Origin: Bacillus sp. FJAT-28004 | GTDB lineage: Bacteria; Bacillota; Bacilli; Paenibacillales; Paenibacillaceae | NCBI RefSeq assembly: GCF_001280845.1 | Contig: NZ_LGHP01000002.1 | Coordinates: forward strand, 1-52,386 | Length of the DNA: 52,386 nt | Direction: 5' to 3' | Shown: one piece after another, positions 1 through 7,152 of the stretch | Layout of the letters: each line of letters opens with the position of its first letter | Numbering within the stretch: position 1 is the stretch's first letter | Program-made: the position numbers and the translations under genes | The notes under the pieces: generated by a model | Database searches by the model: none | Told to the model about the DNA's origin: nothing | The model's input: the letters and a program-made list of their open reading frames with translations, nothing else

Positions 1-5
1 TTTTG

Positions 6-34
6 AGCCCTTATAAAAAATAAGGGCTTTTCTT
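6..34 (+). terminator. Intrinsic terminator at the window edge
   Basis: An 8-bp stem AGCCCTTA/TAAGGGCT with an A-rich loop is followed by TTTTCTT. It probably ends a gene lying before the window. A-rich sequence on the other side could let it work on both strands. Confidence 0.6.
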
Positions 35-119
35 ATTGTCACTTACATAAACCTAATGTGTAAAATAAGTGCAAAAAAAAATCAAAACCTATCGTATTCT
101 ATCGTATTCTCACGATCTG

Positions 120-172
120 CAAAACAAAAGAAAACCCGCTAAAGCCTTGTTAACCAAGGCTTTAGCGGGTTT
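120..172 (-). terminator. Terminator of the tRNA-Arg gene
   Basis: A perfect 18-bp inverted repeat (132-149 with 155-172, loop of 5 nt) encloses the motif AAACCCGCTAAAGCC. Read on the - strand it is followed by a T-rich run, the complement of the A-rich sequence at 120-134. It lies just downstream of the tRNA gene, so it fits as that gene's terminator. Confidence 0.8.
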
Positions 173-207
173 ATGTAAATCATTAAAATGATCTAGGTAA
201 TTCTTAA

Positions 208-284
<77 letters not shown>

Positions 285-293
285 ACAAGAAAT

Positions 294-323
294 AATATAG
301 CACATATCATTAATTTATTGCAA
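294..323 (-). promoter_or_regulatory. Promoter of tRNA-Arg
   Basis: On the - strand, a -35 TTGCAA (318-323) and a -10 TATATT (294-299) are separated by 18 bp. A TG dinucleotide just before the -10 makes it an extended -10. The -10 lies 9 bp before the tRNA 5' end. Confidence 0.6.
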
Positions 324-412
324 GCACTTTTTTGTTTTTATATCCTTTTTATTATAAAATAAGATTTATGAGTTGTCGGAATACTACATTTGTTTTTTCT
401 TTTGAATGTACA

Positions 413-421
413 TGGTATAAT
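413..421 (+). promoter_or_regulatory. Extended -10 promoter for the YsoA-like gene
   Basis: TGGTATAAT combines a perfect TATAAT (416-421) with the TGn extension. No good -35 is seen at 16-18 bp. It lies about 100 bp before the TTG start, giving a leader with no obvious structure. The rest of 285-523 shows no gene. Confidence 0.5.
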
Positions 422-523
422 CGTACGCAAGATTGTCCGAATGAACAAAAGGCGCGACCATAAGGCGGTGTTATCATTACAACTCCCAATGACACACAAG
501 GCGACAACAAGGATAACGTTTAC

Positions 524-1429
524 TTGTTCCCTAGCATGCTGGACCATTATCAGGTACAGTTAACCCGTATGCTGGAAGCGGAACAATACGGGGAGGCCAA
601 GGAGTTGCTGCGCTTTTTGCTGCAATGCCAGGGCGAGGATGCTCGCCATTATGAAGAGTGGGACAGCTTACTAACGTGGCTTGACATGGCTTTTCCTGGA
701 GAAGGAAATGATGAAGAAGGTACGGGATTCCTATTGGCCAAGCGAGAAAAGGAAGAGGACGAGGCGACTATTCGCGAGCAGCTTCTTAATCCTCCTGATC
801 AAGATGAGGCTTATGTTAACCAAGTACTCTACATCATGCAAAATCATCCGATGATCGACCAGCAAATCCTTGCCCTTGAACGTGCAGCTTATATTCAAGC
901 TCCGGACATGGATGAGTCCATTAAAAATTGGCTTTTGAACCAGCAAGTTCACCCGGTCGTTCAGTTTAAGGCACTGCAATGCTTGCGCAAGCGAGGTGCA
1001 GTTGGATCACTCACACTGGAGAGACTTGGTGAAACGGTAGAGCTTGATTTGGAAGCTACGCCTCTTTCTATGGATGAATTTCCATCACCCATTATTCGGA
1101 TTTTGGAGCGGACAGAGCAGGTTGCTGAGGTCGATGATCCCACATTGCCGCATTTTGCTAGAGAGCTTTGGAAGGAAAGTTTACAGTTTTTGTATGGTAC
1201 GGCTGCTTATCATTGGATGCTGAGAGAAGACGAGGACACAGTTGATTATTTTGCAGCTGCGCTGCATTTGACGCTGCTTCTTACAGTTTACGGTTCAGCA
1301 AACGATGACGATATTCGTGATACATACGGCATTACCGAAGGTTTAAGGTTCCGTTATGAGCAAGCATGCAAGGCGCTTAGACAGGTTGCCGTTCTGCAGC
1401 AATCGGGAGAAGATGAACCAGAGTCTTGA
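524..1429 (+). CDS. YsoA-like helical-repeat protein upstream of tig
   Basis: The 301-aa product is acidic and mostly helical, rich in Glu and Leu, with no signal peptide and no membrane segment, so it is probably cytosolic. I see no catalytic motif. In B. subtilis the gene before tig is ysoA, which encodes a TPR-like protein of similar size. Position, length and composition suggest a counterpart, but I did not align them. TTG at 524 is chosen as start because AAGGA (509-513) lies 10 bp before it; the next in-frame ATG (536) is too far from that site. The end of the gene carries the tig promoter. Function unknown. Confidence 0.7.
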   Translation: MFPSMLDHYQVQLTRMLEAEQYGEAKELLRFLLQCQGEDARHYEEWDSLLTWLDMAFPGEGNDEEGTGFLLAKREKEEDEATIREQLLNPPDQDEAYVNQVLYIMQNHPMIDQQILALERAAYIQAPDMDESIKNWLLNQQVHPVVQFKALQCLRKRGAVGSLTLERLGETVELDLEATPLSMDEFPSPIIRILERTEQVAEVDDPTLPHFARELWKESLQFLYGTAAYHWMLREDEDTVDYFAAALHLTLLLTVYGSANDDDIRDTYGITEGLRFRYEQACKALRQVAVLQQSGEDEPES

Positions 1430-1454
1430 TAATCTGGGCTAGCTTGTTTATAAT
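1426..1454 (+). promoter_or_regulatory. Sigma-A promoter of tig
   Basis: TTGATA (1426-1431) and TATAAT (1449-1454) are separated by exactly 17 bp. The -35 overlaps the stop codon of the preceding gene. The start codon of tig follows about 60 bp later. Confidence 0.8.
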
Positions 1455-1517
1455 AGAATGGTTTATGAAACGTGATAACTACTGATGCATGAGCATTTTT
1501 GGAGGGGAAGGCATAAA

Positions 1518-2807
1518 ATGAAAGCAACTTGGGAAAAAATAGACAAGAACATCGTGTCAATCGACGTGGAGGTAGGGGCGGAGAAAGTCACTGTTGCTCT
1601 TGATCAAGCATTTAAGAAAGTCGTTCAAAAAGTAAACGTACCTGGATTCCGTAAAGGTAAAGTGCCGCGCGGCATGTTCGAATCCCGTTTTGGTATTGAG
1701 AGTCTGTACCAGGATGCAATTGACATCCTGTTGCCAGATGCTTATTCCGAAGCGATCAAAGAAACTAATCTTGAGCCGGTTGACCGTCCTGAGATTGATG
1801 TTGAACAATTCGCAAAAGGTGAAACATTCAAATTCAAAGCAAAAGTTATCGTTAAGCCAGAAGTTACACTTGGCGAATACAAAGGCTTGGAAGTTGAATC
1901 GGTTGTTGCTGAAGTTACAGAAGAAGAAATCGCAGCTGAACTTGAGCGTTTGCAACAACGTCATGCTGAGCTTACTGTTGTTGAAGAAGGCGCAGCAGCT
2001 AATGGCGACATCACAGTTATCGATTTCGACGGTTATGTAGACGGCGAAGCGTTTGAAGGTGGAGCAAGCGAGCGTTATTCACTAGAGCTTGGTTCGAATT
2101 CCTTTATTCCTGGTTTCGAAGAGCAAGTGGTTGGCATGCAAATCGGCGACTTCAAGGACATTGAAGTTAATTTCCCTGAGAGCTACCATGCAGAGCACCT
2201 TGCAGGCAAGCCTGCTGTGTTCAAAGTGAAGCTTCATGAAATCAAACGCAAAAGCTTGCCAGCTCTAGACGATGAGTTTGCAAAAGACGTAAGTGAGTTC
2301 GATACGCTTGAAGAGTACAAGCAGGATCTCGTTAGCAAACTAAAAGAGCGCAAAGACCAAGAAGGCGAGCAAGCTCGTGAAACAGCGGTTGTTGATAAAG
2401 CTACTGCAGCAGCAGACGTTGAAATTCCAGAGCCGATGATCGTGTCTGAAACAGATTACATGATCAAAGATTTCGAGAATCGTCTTAAAATGCAAGGTAT
2501 GAACATGGATCTTTACTTCCAATTCTCCGGTCAAAACGAATCCGTTCTTCGCGATCAAATGCGTGGAGATGCTGAGAAACGCGTTCGCAACAACCTTGTG
2601 CTTGATGCAATCGCTAAAGCAGAAAACATCGTTGCAAACGACGAAGATTTGAATGAAGAGCTTGAGAAGCTGTCCAAATCATACAACCGTCCTTCTGAAG
2701 AGCTTCGCGAGATTTTTGAGAAAAACGGAAATCTTAACAGCTTGCAAGAGGATATCGCTCTTCGCAAAACAATTAAATTCTTGCTTGAAAACAGCAAAGC
2801 TGTTTAA
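1518..2807 (+). CDS. tig: Trigger factor (ribosome-associated chaperone, peptidyl-prolyl isomerase)
   Basis: The product binds the ribosome near the exit tunnel and folds nascent chains. From ATG 1518 it is 429 aa, normal for the family. The N-terminal ribosome-binding domain has the signature GFRKGK at residues 43-48. The FKBP-type isomerase domain spans about 162-245. The C-terminal helical chaperone domain fills the rest. A longer in-frame start at 1485 exists, but GGAGGGG (1501-1507) sits correctly for ATG 1518 and family members begin at this point. It has its own promoter and a terminator, so it is likely monocistronic. Confidence 0.96.
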   Translation: MKATWEKIDKNIVSIDVEVGAEKVTVALDQAFKKVVQKVNVPGFRKGKVPRGMFESRFGIESLYQDAIDILLPDAYSEAIKETNLEPVDRPEIDVEQFAKGETFKFKAKVIVKPEVTLGEYKGLEVESVVAEVTEEEIAAELERLQQRHAELTVVEEGAAANGDITVIDFDGYVDGEAFEGGASERYSLELGSNSFIPGFEEQVVGMQIGDFKDIEVNFPESYHAEHLAGKPAVFKVKLHEIKRKSLPALDDEFAKDVSEFDTLEEYKQDLVSKLKERKDQEGEQARETAVVDKATAAADVEIPEPMIVSETDYMIKDFENRLKMQGMNMDLYFQFSGQNESVLRDQMRGDAEKRVRNNLVLDAIAKAENIVANDEDLNEELEKLSKSYNRPSEELREIFEKNGNLNSLQEDIALRKTIKFLLENSKAV

Positions 2808-2846
2808 TAGCGACATACGAATAATAGAATAAATGCATGACTCAGG

Positions 2847-2879
2847 ATAAGGCACGTCGTTGATACGTGCCTTATTTTG
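2847..2879 (+). terminator. Terminator after tig
   Basis: An 11-bp perfect stem ATAAGGCACGT/ACGTGCCTTAT with a 7-nt loop runs into TTATTTTGA. It separates tig from clpP. Confidence 0.85.
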
Positions 2880-2965
2880 ACCCTACATATGAAAATGTGC
2901 TTGTTTTGGAGGCTAAACTCCGTACATATCGAACGGCCGGCGTCGTATAATGTATTATTGGAAAA

Positions 2966-2994
2966 ATGACATGAATACGATGACGTGTTACAAT
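2966..2994 (+). promoter_or_regulatory. Promoter of clpP-clpX
   Basis: ATGACA (2966-2971), one base from TTGACA, and TACAAT (2989-2994) are separated by 17 bp. The transcript would start about 35 bp before clpP. A second TATAAT at 2946-2951 has no matching -35. Confidence 0.65.
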
Positions 2995-3035
2995 AAGTAA
3001 GTAACCAAAGTCATAAACGAAAAGAGGTTGGTCGC

Positions 3036-3629
3036 ATGAATCTAGTACCGATCGTAGTCGAACAAACGAATCGCGGGGAACGTTCTTACGATATTTACTC
3101 CCGTTTGCTGAAGGACCGTATCATTTTCCTTGGGAGCGCAATCGATGATGATGTTGCAAACTCCATCATTGCACAGCTGCTGTTTCTGGCGGCCGACGAC
3201 CCAGAGAAAGACATTCATCTATACATTAACTCTCCCGGCGGCTCCGTGACTGCGGGAATGGGTATTTTTGATACGATGCAATATATTAAGCCTGAGGTGT
3301 CCACGATTTGTATGGGCATGGCAGCAAGCATGGGCTCGCTACTTCTTACAGCGGGCGCGAAGGGTAAGCGTTTTGCGCTTCCTAACGCAGAGGTCATGAT
3401 ACATCAACCGCTTGGCGGTGTTCGTGGTCAAGCATCTGATATCAAAATCCACGCAGATTGGATTTTGAAAACGAAACAAAAGCTGAATCAAATTTACGTA
3501 GACCGCACCGGACAGCCTTATGAAAAAATCGACCGAGATACCGACCGTGACAATTTCATGAGCGCGGAAGAGGCTCTTGCCTACGGATTGATTGACAAGG
3601 TGATTACAGCACCGGTATCGACGATTTAA
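3036..3629 (+). CDS. clpP: ClpP, proteolytic subunit of Clp protease
   Basis: ClpP is the serine peptidase that forms a double heptamer barrel and degrades proteins unfolded by ClpX and related ATPases. At 197 aa it is full length. The catalytic triad is visible: Ser98 in GMAASMG, His123 in MIHQP and Asp172 in TDRDNF. AGAGG lies before the ATG. clpX follows after 16 bp, so the two are one transcript. In B. subtilis clpP lies elsewhere in the chromosome; here protease and unfoldase are paired, as in many other bacteria. A second clpP could exist outside the window. Confidence 0.97.
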   Translation: MNLVPIVVEQTNRGERSYDIYSRLLKDRIIFLGSAIDDDVANSIIAQLLFLAADDPEKDIHLYINSPGGSVTAGMGIFDTMQYIKPEVSTICMGMAASMGSLLLTAGAKGKRFALPNAEVMIHQPLGGVRGQASDIKIHADWILKTKQKLNQIYVDRTGQPYEKIDRDTDRDNFMSAEEALAYGLIDKVITAPVSTI

Positions 3630-3645
3630 TCGAAGGGGTGATTAC

Positions 3646-4902
3646 ATGTTTAAATTCAACGACGAAAAAGGCCAGTTGAAATGTTCTTTCTGCGGTAAAT
3701 CGCAGGATCAAGTACGTAAATTGGTTGCCGGTCCTGGCGTCTATATATGCGATGAGTGCATTGAGCTTTGTACCGAAATTGTTGAGGAAGAACTCGGCAA
3801 TGAGGAAGAGCTTGATCTTAAGGATATTCCGAAACCGAAAGATATCCGGGCTATTCTGGATTCTTATGTCATCGGTCAAGAATTTGCGAAAAAATCGTTG
3901 TCTGTAGCGGTATATAACCATTACAAACGGATTAATTCCGGAAGCAAAATCGAAGACGTAGAGTTGCAAAAGAGTAATATTTTGCTGCTAGGTCCTACGG
4001 GCTCCGGTAAAACGTTGCTAGCTCAAACGATGGCTAAGATTTTGAATGTTCCTTTTGCGATTGCGGATGCAACCTCGCTAACTGAAGCTGGTTATGTCGG
4101 CGAAGACGTTGAGAACATTTTGCTTAAGCTCATTCAGGCTGCCGATTATGATGTGGAAAAAGCTGAACGCGGCATTATTTATATCGATGAGATCGATAAA
4201 GTAGCTCGCAAGTCAGAAAATCCATCTATTACGCGCGATGTTTCTGGCGAAGGCGTTCAACAAGCCTTGCTTAAAATTTTGGAAGGTACGGTTGCCTCTG
4301 TTCCTCCGCAAGGTGGACGCAAGCATCCGCATCAAGAATTTATTCAAATCGATACAACGAACATTTTGTTCATTTGCGGCGGCGCATTTGATGGCCTCGA
4401 GTCTTTGATCAAACGTCGTATCGGTAAGAAAGTAATCGGCTTTAGCTCTACGGGCGAATTGCAGAAGGATCTGAAAGCTGGTGAATACCTCACGATGGTA
4501 TTGCCGGAGGATCTACTGAAATTCGGACTGATTCCGGAGTTTGTAGGCCGTCTGCCTATCATTTCAACGCTGGAGCCGCTTGATGAGCCTGCACTCGTTC
4601 GGATTTTATCCGAGCCGAAGAACGCGCTTGTGAAGCAATATCAGAAGCTGCTTGAAATGGACAACGTGAAGCTTGATTTCGAACCAGCTGCACTTGATGC
4701 CATTGCGAAAGAAGCGATCAAGCGCAACACCGGCGCTCGCGGCTTGCGTGCGATTATCGAAAGCATCATGCTGGAAGTTATGTACGAGGTACCATCACGC
4801 GATGATCTAAGTACATGCCTAATTACAGAGCAGACTGTTCAAGAAAAAATCATGCCTGAACTTACATCTAAGAAAAGCAAGAAGAAAGAGGAGAGTGCGT
4901 AA
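3646..4902 (+). CDS. clpX: ClpX, ATP-dependent unfoldase of ClpXP
   Basis: ClpX recognises, unfolds and feeds substrates into ClpP. At 418 aa the length is normal. The N-terminal zinc-binding domain has four cysteines (C13, C16, C35, C38). Walker A GPTGSGKT is at 116-123 and Walker B IIYIDEID at 177-184. The N-terminus of the C-terminal domain carries the sensor-2 region around NTGARGLRA. AAGGGG precedes the ATG. No terminator is seen after it, so ispG may be reached by readthrough. Confidence 0.97.
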   Translation: MFKFNDEKGQLKCSFCGKSQDQVRKLVAGPGVYICDECIELCTEIVEEELGNEEELDLKDIPKPKDIRAILDSYVIGQEFAKKSLSVAVYNHYKRINSGSKIEDVELQKSNILLLGPTGSGKTLLAQTMAKILNVPFAIADATSLTEAGYVGEDVENILLKLIQAADYDVEKAERGIIYIDEIDKVARKSENPSITRDVSGEGVQQALLKILEGTVASVPPQGGRKHPHQEFIQIDTTNILFICGGAFDGLESLIKRRIGKKVIGFSSTGELQKDLKAGEYLTMVLPEDLLKFGLIPEFVGRLPIISTLEPLDEPALVRILSEPKNALVKQYQKLLEMDNVKLDFEPAALDAIAKEAIKRNTGARGLRAIIESIMLEVMYEVPSRDDLSTCLITEQTVQEKIMPELTSKKSKKKEESA

Positions 4903-4914
4903 GCTAGCACTCCA

Positions 4915-5020
4915 ATATAAGAAGCTATAAGCTCACGCTTATAACTTAGCTTATATACGACCGCGAAACGTGCTGCTGCCGCTACATTGTAATGGAATGG
5001 AAGCAGCCGTTTACGCTCGA
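4915..5020 (+). repeat. Single hairpin-repeat unit in front of ispG
   Basis: Outer arms ATATAAG (4915-4921) and CTTATAT (4950-4956) enclose an inner perfect stem TATAAGC/GCTTATA (4926-4932, 4937-4943) with a TCAC loop. The unit then reads CCGCGAAACG and ends with CAGCCGTTTACGCT. The same order occurs in the triplicated units before lonB (6845-7145), where the arms are longer and the stretch between the two conserved blocks is about 20 bp shorter. Confidence 0.65.
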
Positions 5021-5035
5021 CTACCGTCATTGTTT

Positions 5036-5079
5036 CCACCCAGCCGCGCGGTGTTTCAAAACCGCCAGTCAAAGGGTGG
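5036..5079 (+). other. Two-tier hairpin in the ispG leader
   Basis: CCACCC (5036-5041) can pair with GGGTGG (5074-5079), enclosing GCGGT/ACCGC (5048-5052, 5061-5065). No T-run follows, so it is not a standard terminator. The loop region ends 15 bp before the ribosome-binding site GGGAGAG (5094-5100). Confidence 0.5.
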
Positions 5080-5108
5080 ACTTTGCCGTTCATGGGAGAG
5101 ATAAGCTT

Positions 5109-6218
5109 ATGTACTTACGTCAAGATACGGTACCGGTTAAAGTCGGCAATCTAACGATTGGCGGCAGTAACGAAGTGATTATTCAAAGTATGTGTACGAC
5201 GAAGACTGCTGATGTCGAAGCTACTGTTGCGGAAATACTAGGACTTGAAGAAGCTGGCTGCCAGCTTGTCCGGGTTACTGTCAACAACAAGGAAGCGGCT
5301 GAAGCCATCAAAGAGATCAAGAAACGCATTCATATTCCGCTTGTAGCGGATATTCATTTTGACTATCGTTTGGCACTGCTTGCTATCGAGAACGGCATCG
5401 ACAAAGTACGGATTAATCCGGGCAATATCGGTCGCCGCGAACGCATTGAAGCGGTTGTTAAGGCTTGTAAGGAAAAAGGCATTCCTATTCGTATAGGCGT
5501 TAATGCGGGCTCGTTAGAAAATCATCTGCTAGAAAAGTACGGTTATCCGACGCCGGAAGCTATGGTAGAAAGCGCGCTTTTCCATATCGGTATTTTGGAG
5601 GAGCTTGATTTCCACGATATTATCGTATCGCTCAAAGCATCTGATGTTCCGATGGCAATTGCTGCGTACTCGATGGCGGCTAAAGTCATCAAGTATCCGC
5701 TTCACCTTGGCATCACAGAAGCTGGAACGCTGCATACAGGCACGATTAAGAGCTCTGCAGGTATTGGCGCATTGCTTGCGCTCGGCATTGGCAACACGCT
5801 GCGAATCAGTCTTAGCGCTGACACAGTAGAAGAAGTGAAGGTTGCTCGTGAGCTGCTAAAAACCTTCGGCTTGATTACGAATGCTGCAACGCTTGTATCC
5901 TGCCCTACTTGCGGACGACTGGATATCGATCTGTTTTCAATCGCGAATGAGGTTGAAGATTATATTTCAAAAATTAAAGTGCCAATCAAGGTTTCTGTGC
6001 TTGGCTGTGCGGTAAACGGTCCAGGCGAGGCTCGTGAAGCGGATATCGGCATTGCAGGCGCTAGAGGCGAGGGAATGCTATTCCGTTACGGAGAGCTGAT
6101 CCGCAAAGTGCCTGAGGCTGAATTGCTGTCTGAGCTGAAAAAGGAAATTGACGAAATCGTACGCGTATTTGAAGCGACTGGTGAAATACCTGGCCGCAAG
6201 CATCATACACCAGCATAA
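5109..6218 (+). CDS. ispG: IspG (GcpE), MEP-pathway HMBPP synthase
   Basis: IspG converts methylerythritol cyclodiphosphate to hydroxymethylbutenyl diphosphate, the next-to-last step of the MEP isoprenoid pathway, using a [4Fe-4S] cluster. From ATG 5109 the protein is 369 aa, close to the B. subtilis length. Cluster ligands are C265 and C268 in CPTCGR and C300 in GCAVNGPGEA. The frame stays open back to ATG 4992, but those 39 extra residues do not look like the family and GGGAGAG fits ATG 5109. In B. subtilis ispG is elsewhere, so its place between clpX and lonB is lineage-specific. Confidence 0.95.
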   Translation: MYLRQDTVPVKVGNLTIGGSNEVIIQSMCTTKTADVEATVAEILGLEEAGCQLVRVTVNNKEAAEAIKEIKKRIHIPLVADIHFDYRLALLAIENGIDKVRINPGNIGRRERIEAVVKACKEKGIPIRIGVNAGSLENHLLEKYGYPTPEAMVESALFHIGILEELDFHDIIVSLKASDVPMAIAAYSMAAKVIKYPLHLGITEAGTLHTGTIKSSAGIGALLALGIGNTLRISLSADTVEEVKVARELLKTFGLITNAATLVSCPTCGRLDIDLFSIANEVEDYISKIKVPIKVSVLGCAVNGPGEAREADIGIAGARGEGMLFRYGELIRKVPEAELLSELKKEIDEIVRVFEATGEIPGRKHHTPA

Positions 6219-6227
6219 TCATTTAGG

Positions 6228-6275
6228 AAGAGGTTTATTTACGCCATTTATTGGCGTGAGTAAGCCTCTTTTTTG
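6228..6275 (+). terminator. Terminator after ispG
   Basis: Outer arms AAGAGG/CCTCTT and an inner ACGCC/GGCGT stem form a long hairpin that is followed by TTTTTTG. Confidence 0.85.
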
Positions 6276-6382
6276 TTGATTAAAGAGAAAGAATGATATG
6301 AGTATACATTGCAAACAAACATTTCTCCTGCTGATCAATTGCCATTGTGTGCTATAGAGTCTATTATTCAGCAGCTTGTTAA

Positions 6383-6570
6383 CTACGTTGTAGTTTTTGC
6401 AGCAGAATAACTCGCGAACCACTTTCTATCGAGCTGCATTGTATTTTTTACAATAGAATCACTCTATTCCATCTCGTTTTCCACTTTGACAAAGTTTCTG
6501 TTGCAGTTCTGCAATGTAGCATCCTATTCTGAGTGTGATGTCAGGTTTCTATTGTACTTTGTACAATGTG
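6383..6570 (-). repeat. 190-bp composite palindrome element, copy I (inverted)
   Basis: Four imperfect palindromes of 24-26 bp lie at 6383-6408, 6434-6459, 6495-6519 and 6546-6570. The first two read CTACGTTG...AGAAT and the last two read as its complement (TTTCTRTTG...), giving ++--. Start-to-start distances are 51, 61 and 51 bp. The spacers match those of the copy at 30875-31064 when this copy is reverse-complemented, for example the shared words CCTGACAT and TGGAAAACGAG. No coding capacity is seen. Confidence 0.75.
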
Positions 6571-6758
6571 TGACCATACGATATTTTCATAAGTGACAAG
6601 CTGCGATAAAGTAATTTCTCCTTTAAATACCCGTCGCATCAAAATGAAGAGAATTGCTTGTGAAAAATAACAGCAATAACGGTTATTCCCACATCGTAGA
6701 GGCAATACTATTTTATACGCATGCTTATAACGGATGGCTATGTTCATTGAAATCATCT

Positions 6759-6792
6759 AAGAAGGTCTAAGTTCTTTTCTTAAGTCCTTCTT
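6759..6792. repeat. Imperfect inverted repeat
   Basis: AAGAAGG (6759-6765) pairs with CCTTCTT (6786-6792), with a partial inner CTAAG/CTTAAG match. No T-run follows, so a terminator is unlikely. Confidence 0.45.
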
Positions 6793-6844
6793 GCATTTAC
6801 GTGAATGTTGCGCGTTGTTTAGCAAGAAAGGTATAAAAATGAAA

Positions 6845-7145
6845 GAAAAATTAAGTTTTTATTTCCATTTAAGGATTATATTCCTCGGGGAAATGACAAT
6901 CACAATTTAGTCGGCAACACAGCCGTTAACGCTTGAAATATAAGCATGAAAGTATAACTGATATTTTCAAATCAGGCTTATATTTCTACGCGAAACGAGC
7001 TTACACAATTTAATCGGCTTCAGCCGTATACGCTTGAAATATAAGAATGAAAATAAATGATCATTTTCATGAAAGCTTATATTTCTACGCGAAACGAGCT
7101 TACACTATTTTGACGGTTTCAGCCGTTTACGCTTGAAAGGAGCGG
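6845..7145 (+). repeat. Three tandem hairpin units of about 100 bp before lonB
   Basis: Each unit starts with a hairpin and continues with a conserved tail. Units 2 and 3 have perfect 10-bp arms GAAATATAAG/CTTATATTTC (6935-6944 with 6977-6986; 7036-7045 with 7076-7085). Unit 1 is degenerate (GAAAAATTAAG at 6845, ATTATATTCC at about 6875). The tails share TACGCGAAACGAGCTTACAC and CAGCCGTNTACGCTTGAA. The third tail merges into GAAAGGAG, the ribosome-binding site of lonB, so the array would sit in the lonB leader if transcription starts upstream. Confidence 0.75.
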
Positions 7146-7152
7146 ATTACTA

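Larger units (their letters stand above)
6276..7152. other. Gene-less, repeat-filled gap between ispG and lonB
   Basis: No supported gene lies on either strand. From left to right the gap holds about 110 bp of AT-rich sequence, one copy of the 190-bp palindrome element (6383-6570), about 270 bp of AT-rich sequence with an imperfect inverted repeat (6759-6792), and three tandem hairpin units (6845-7145) that run into the lonB ribosome-binding site. I could not identify a convincing promoter for lonB. Confidence 0.8.

Noticed and set aside
2874..2890. TTTGACC near the clpP promoter as a CtsR operator half
   Set aside because: Only one heptad is present; the second repeat expected 3 bp away is missing.
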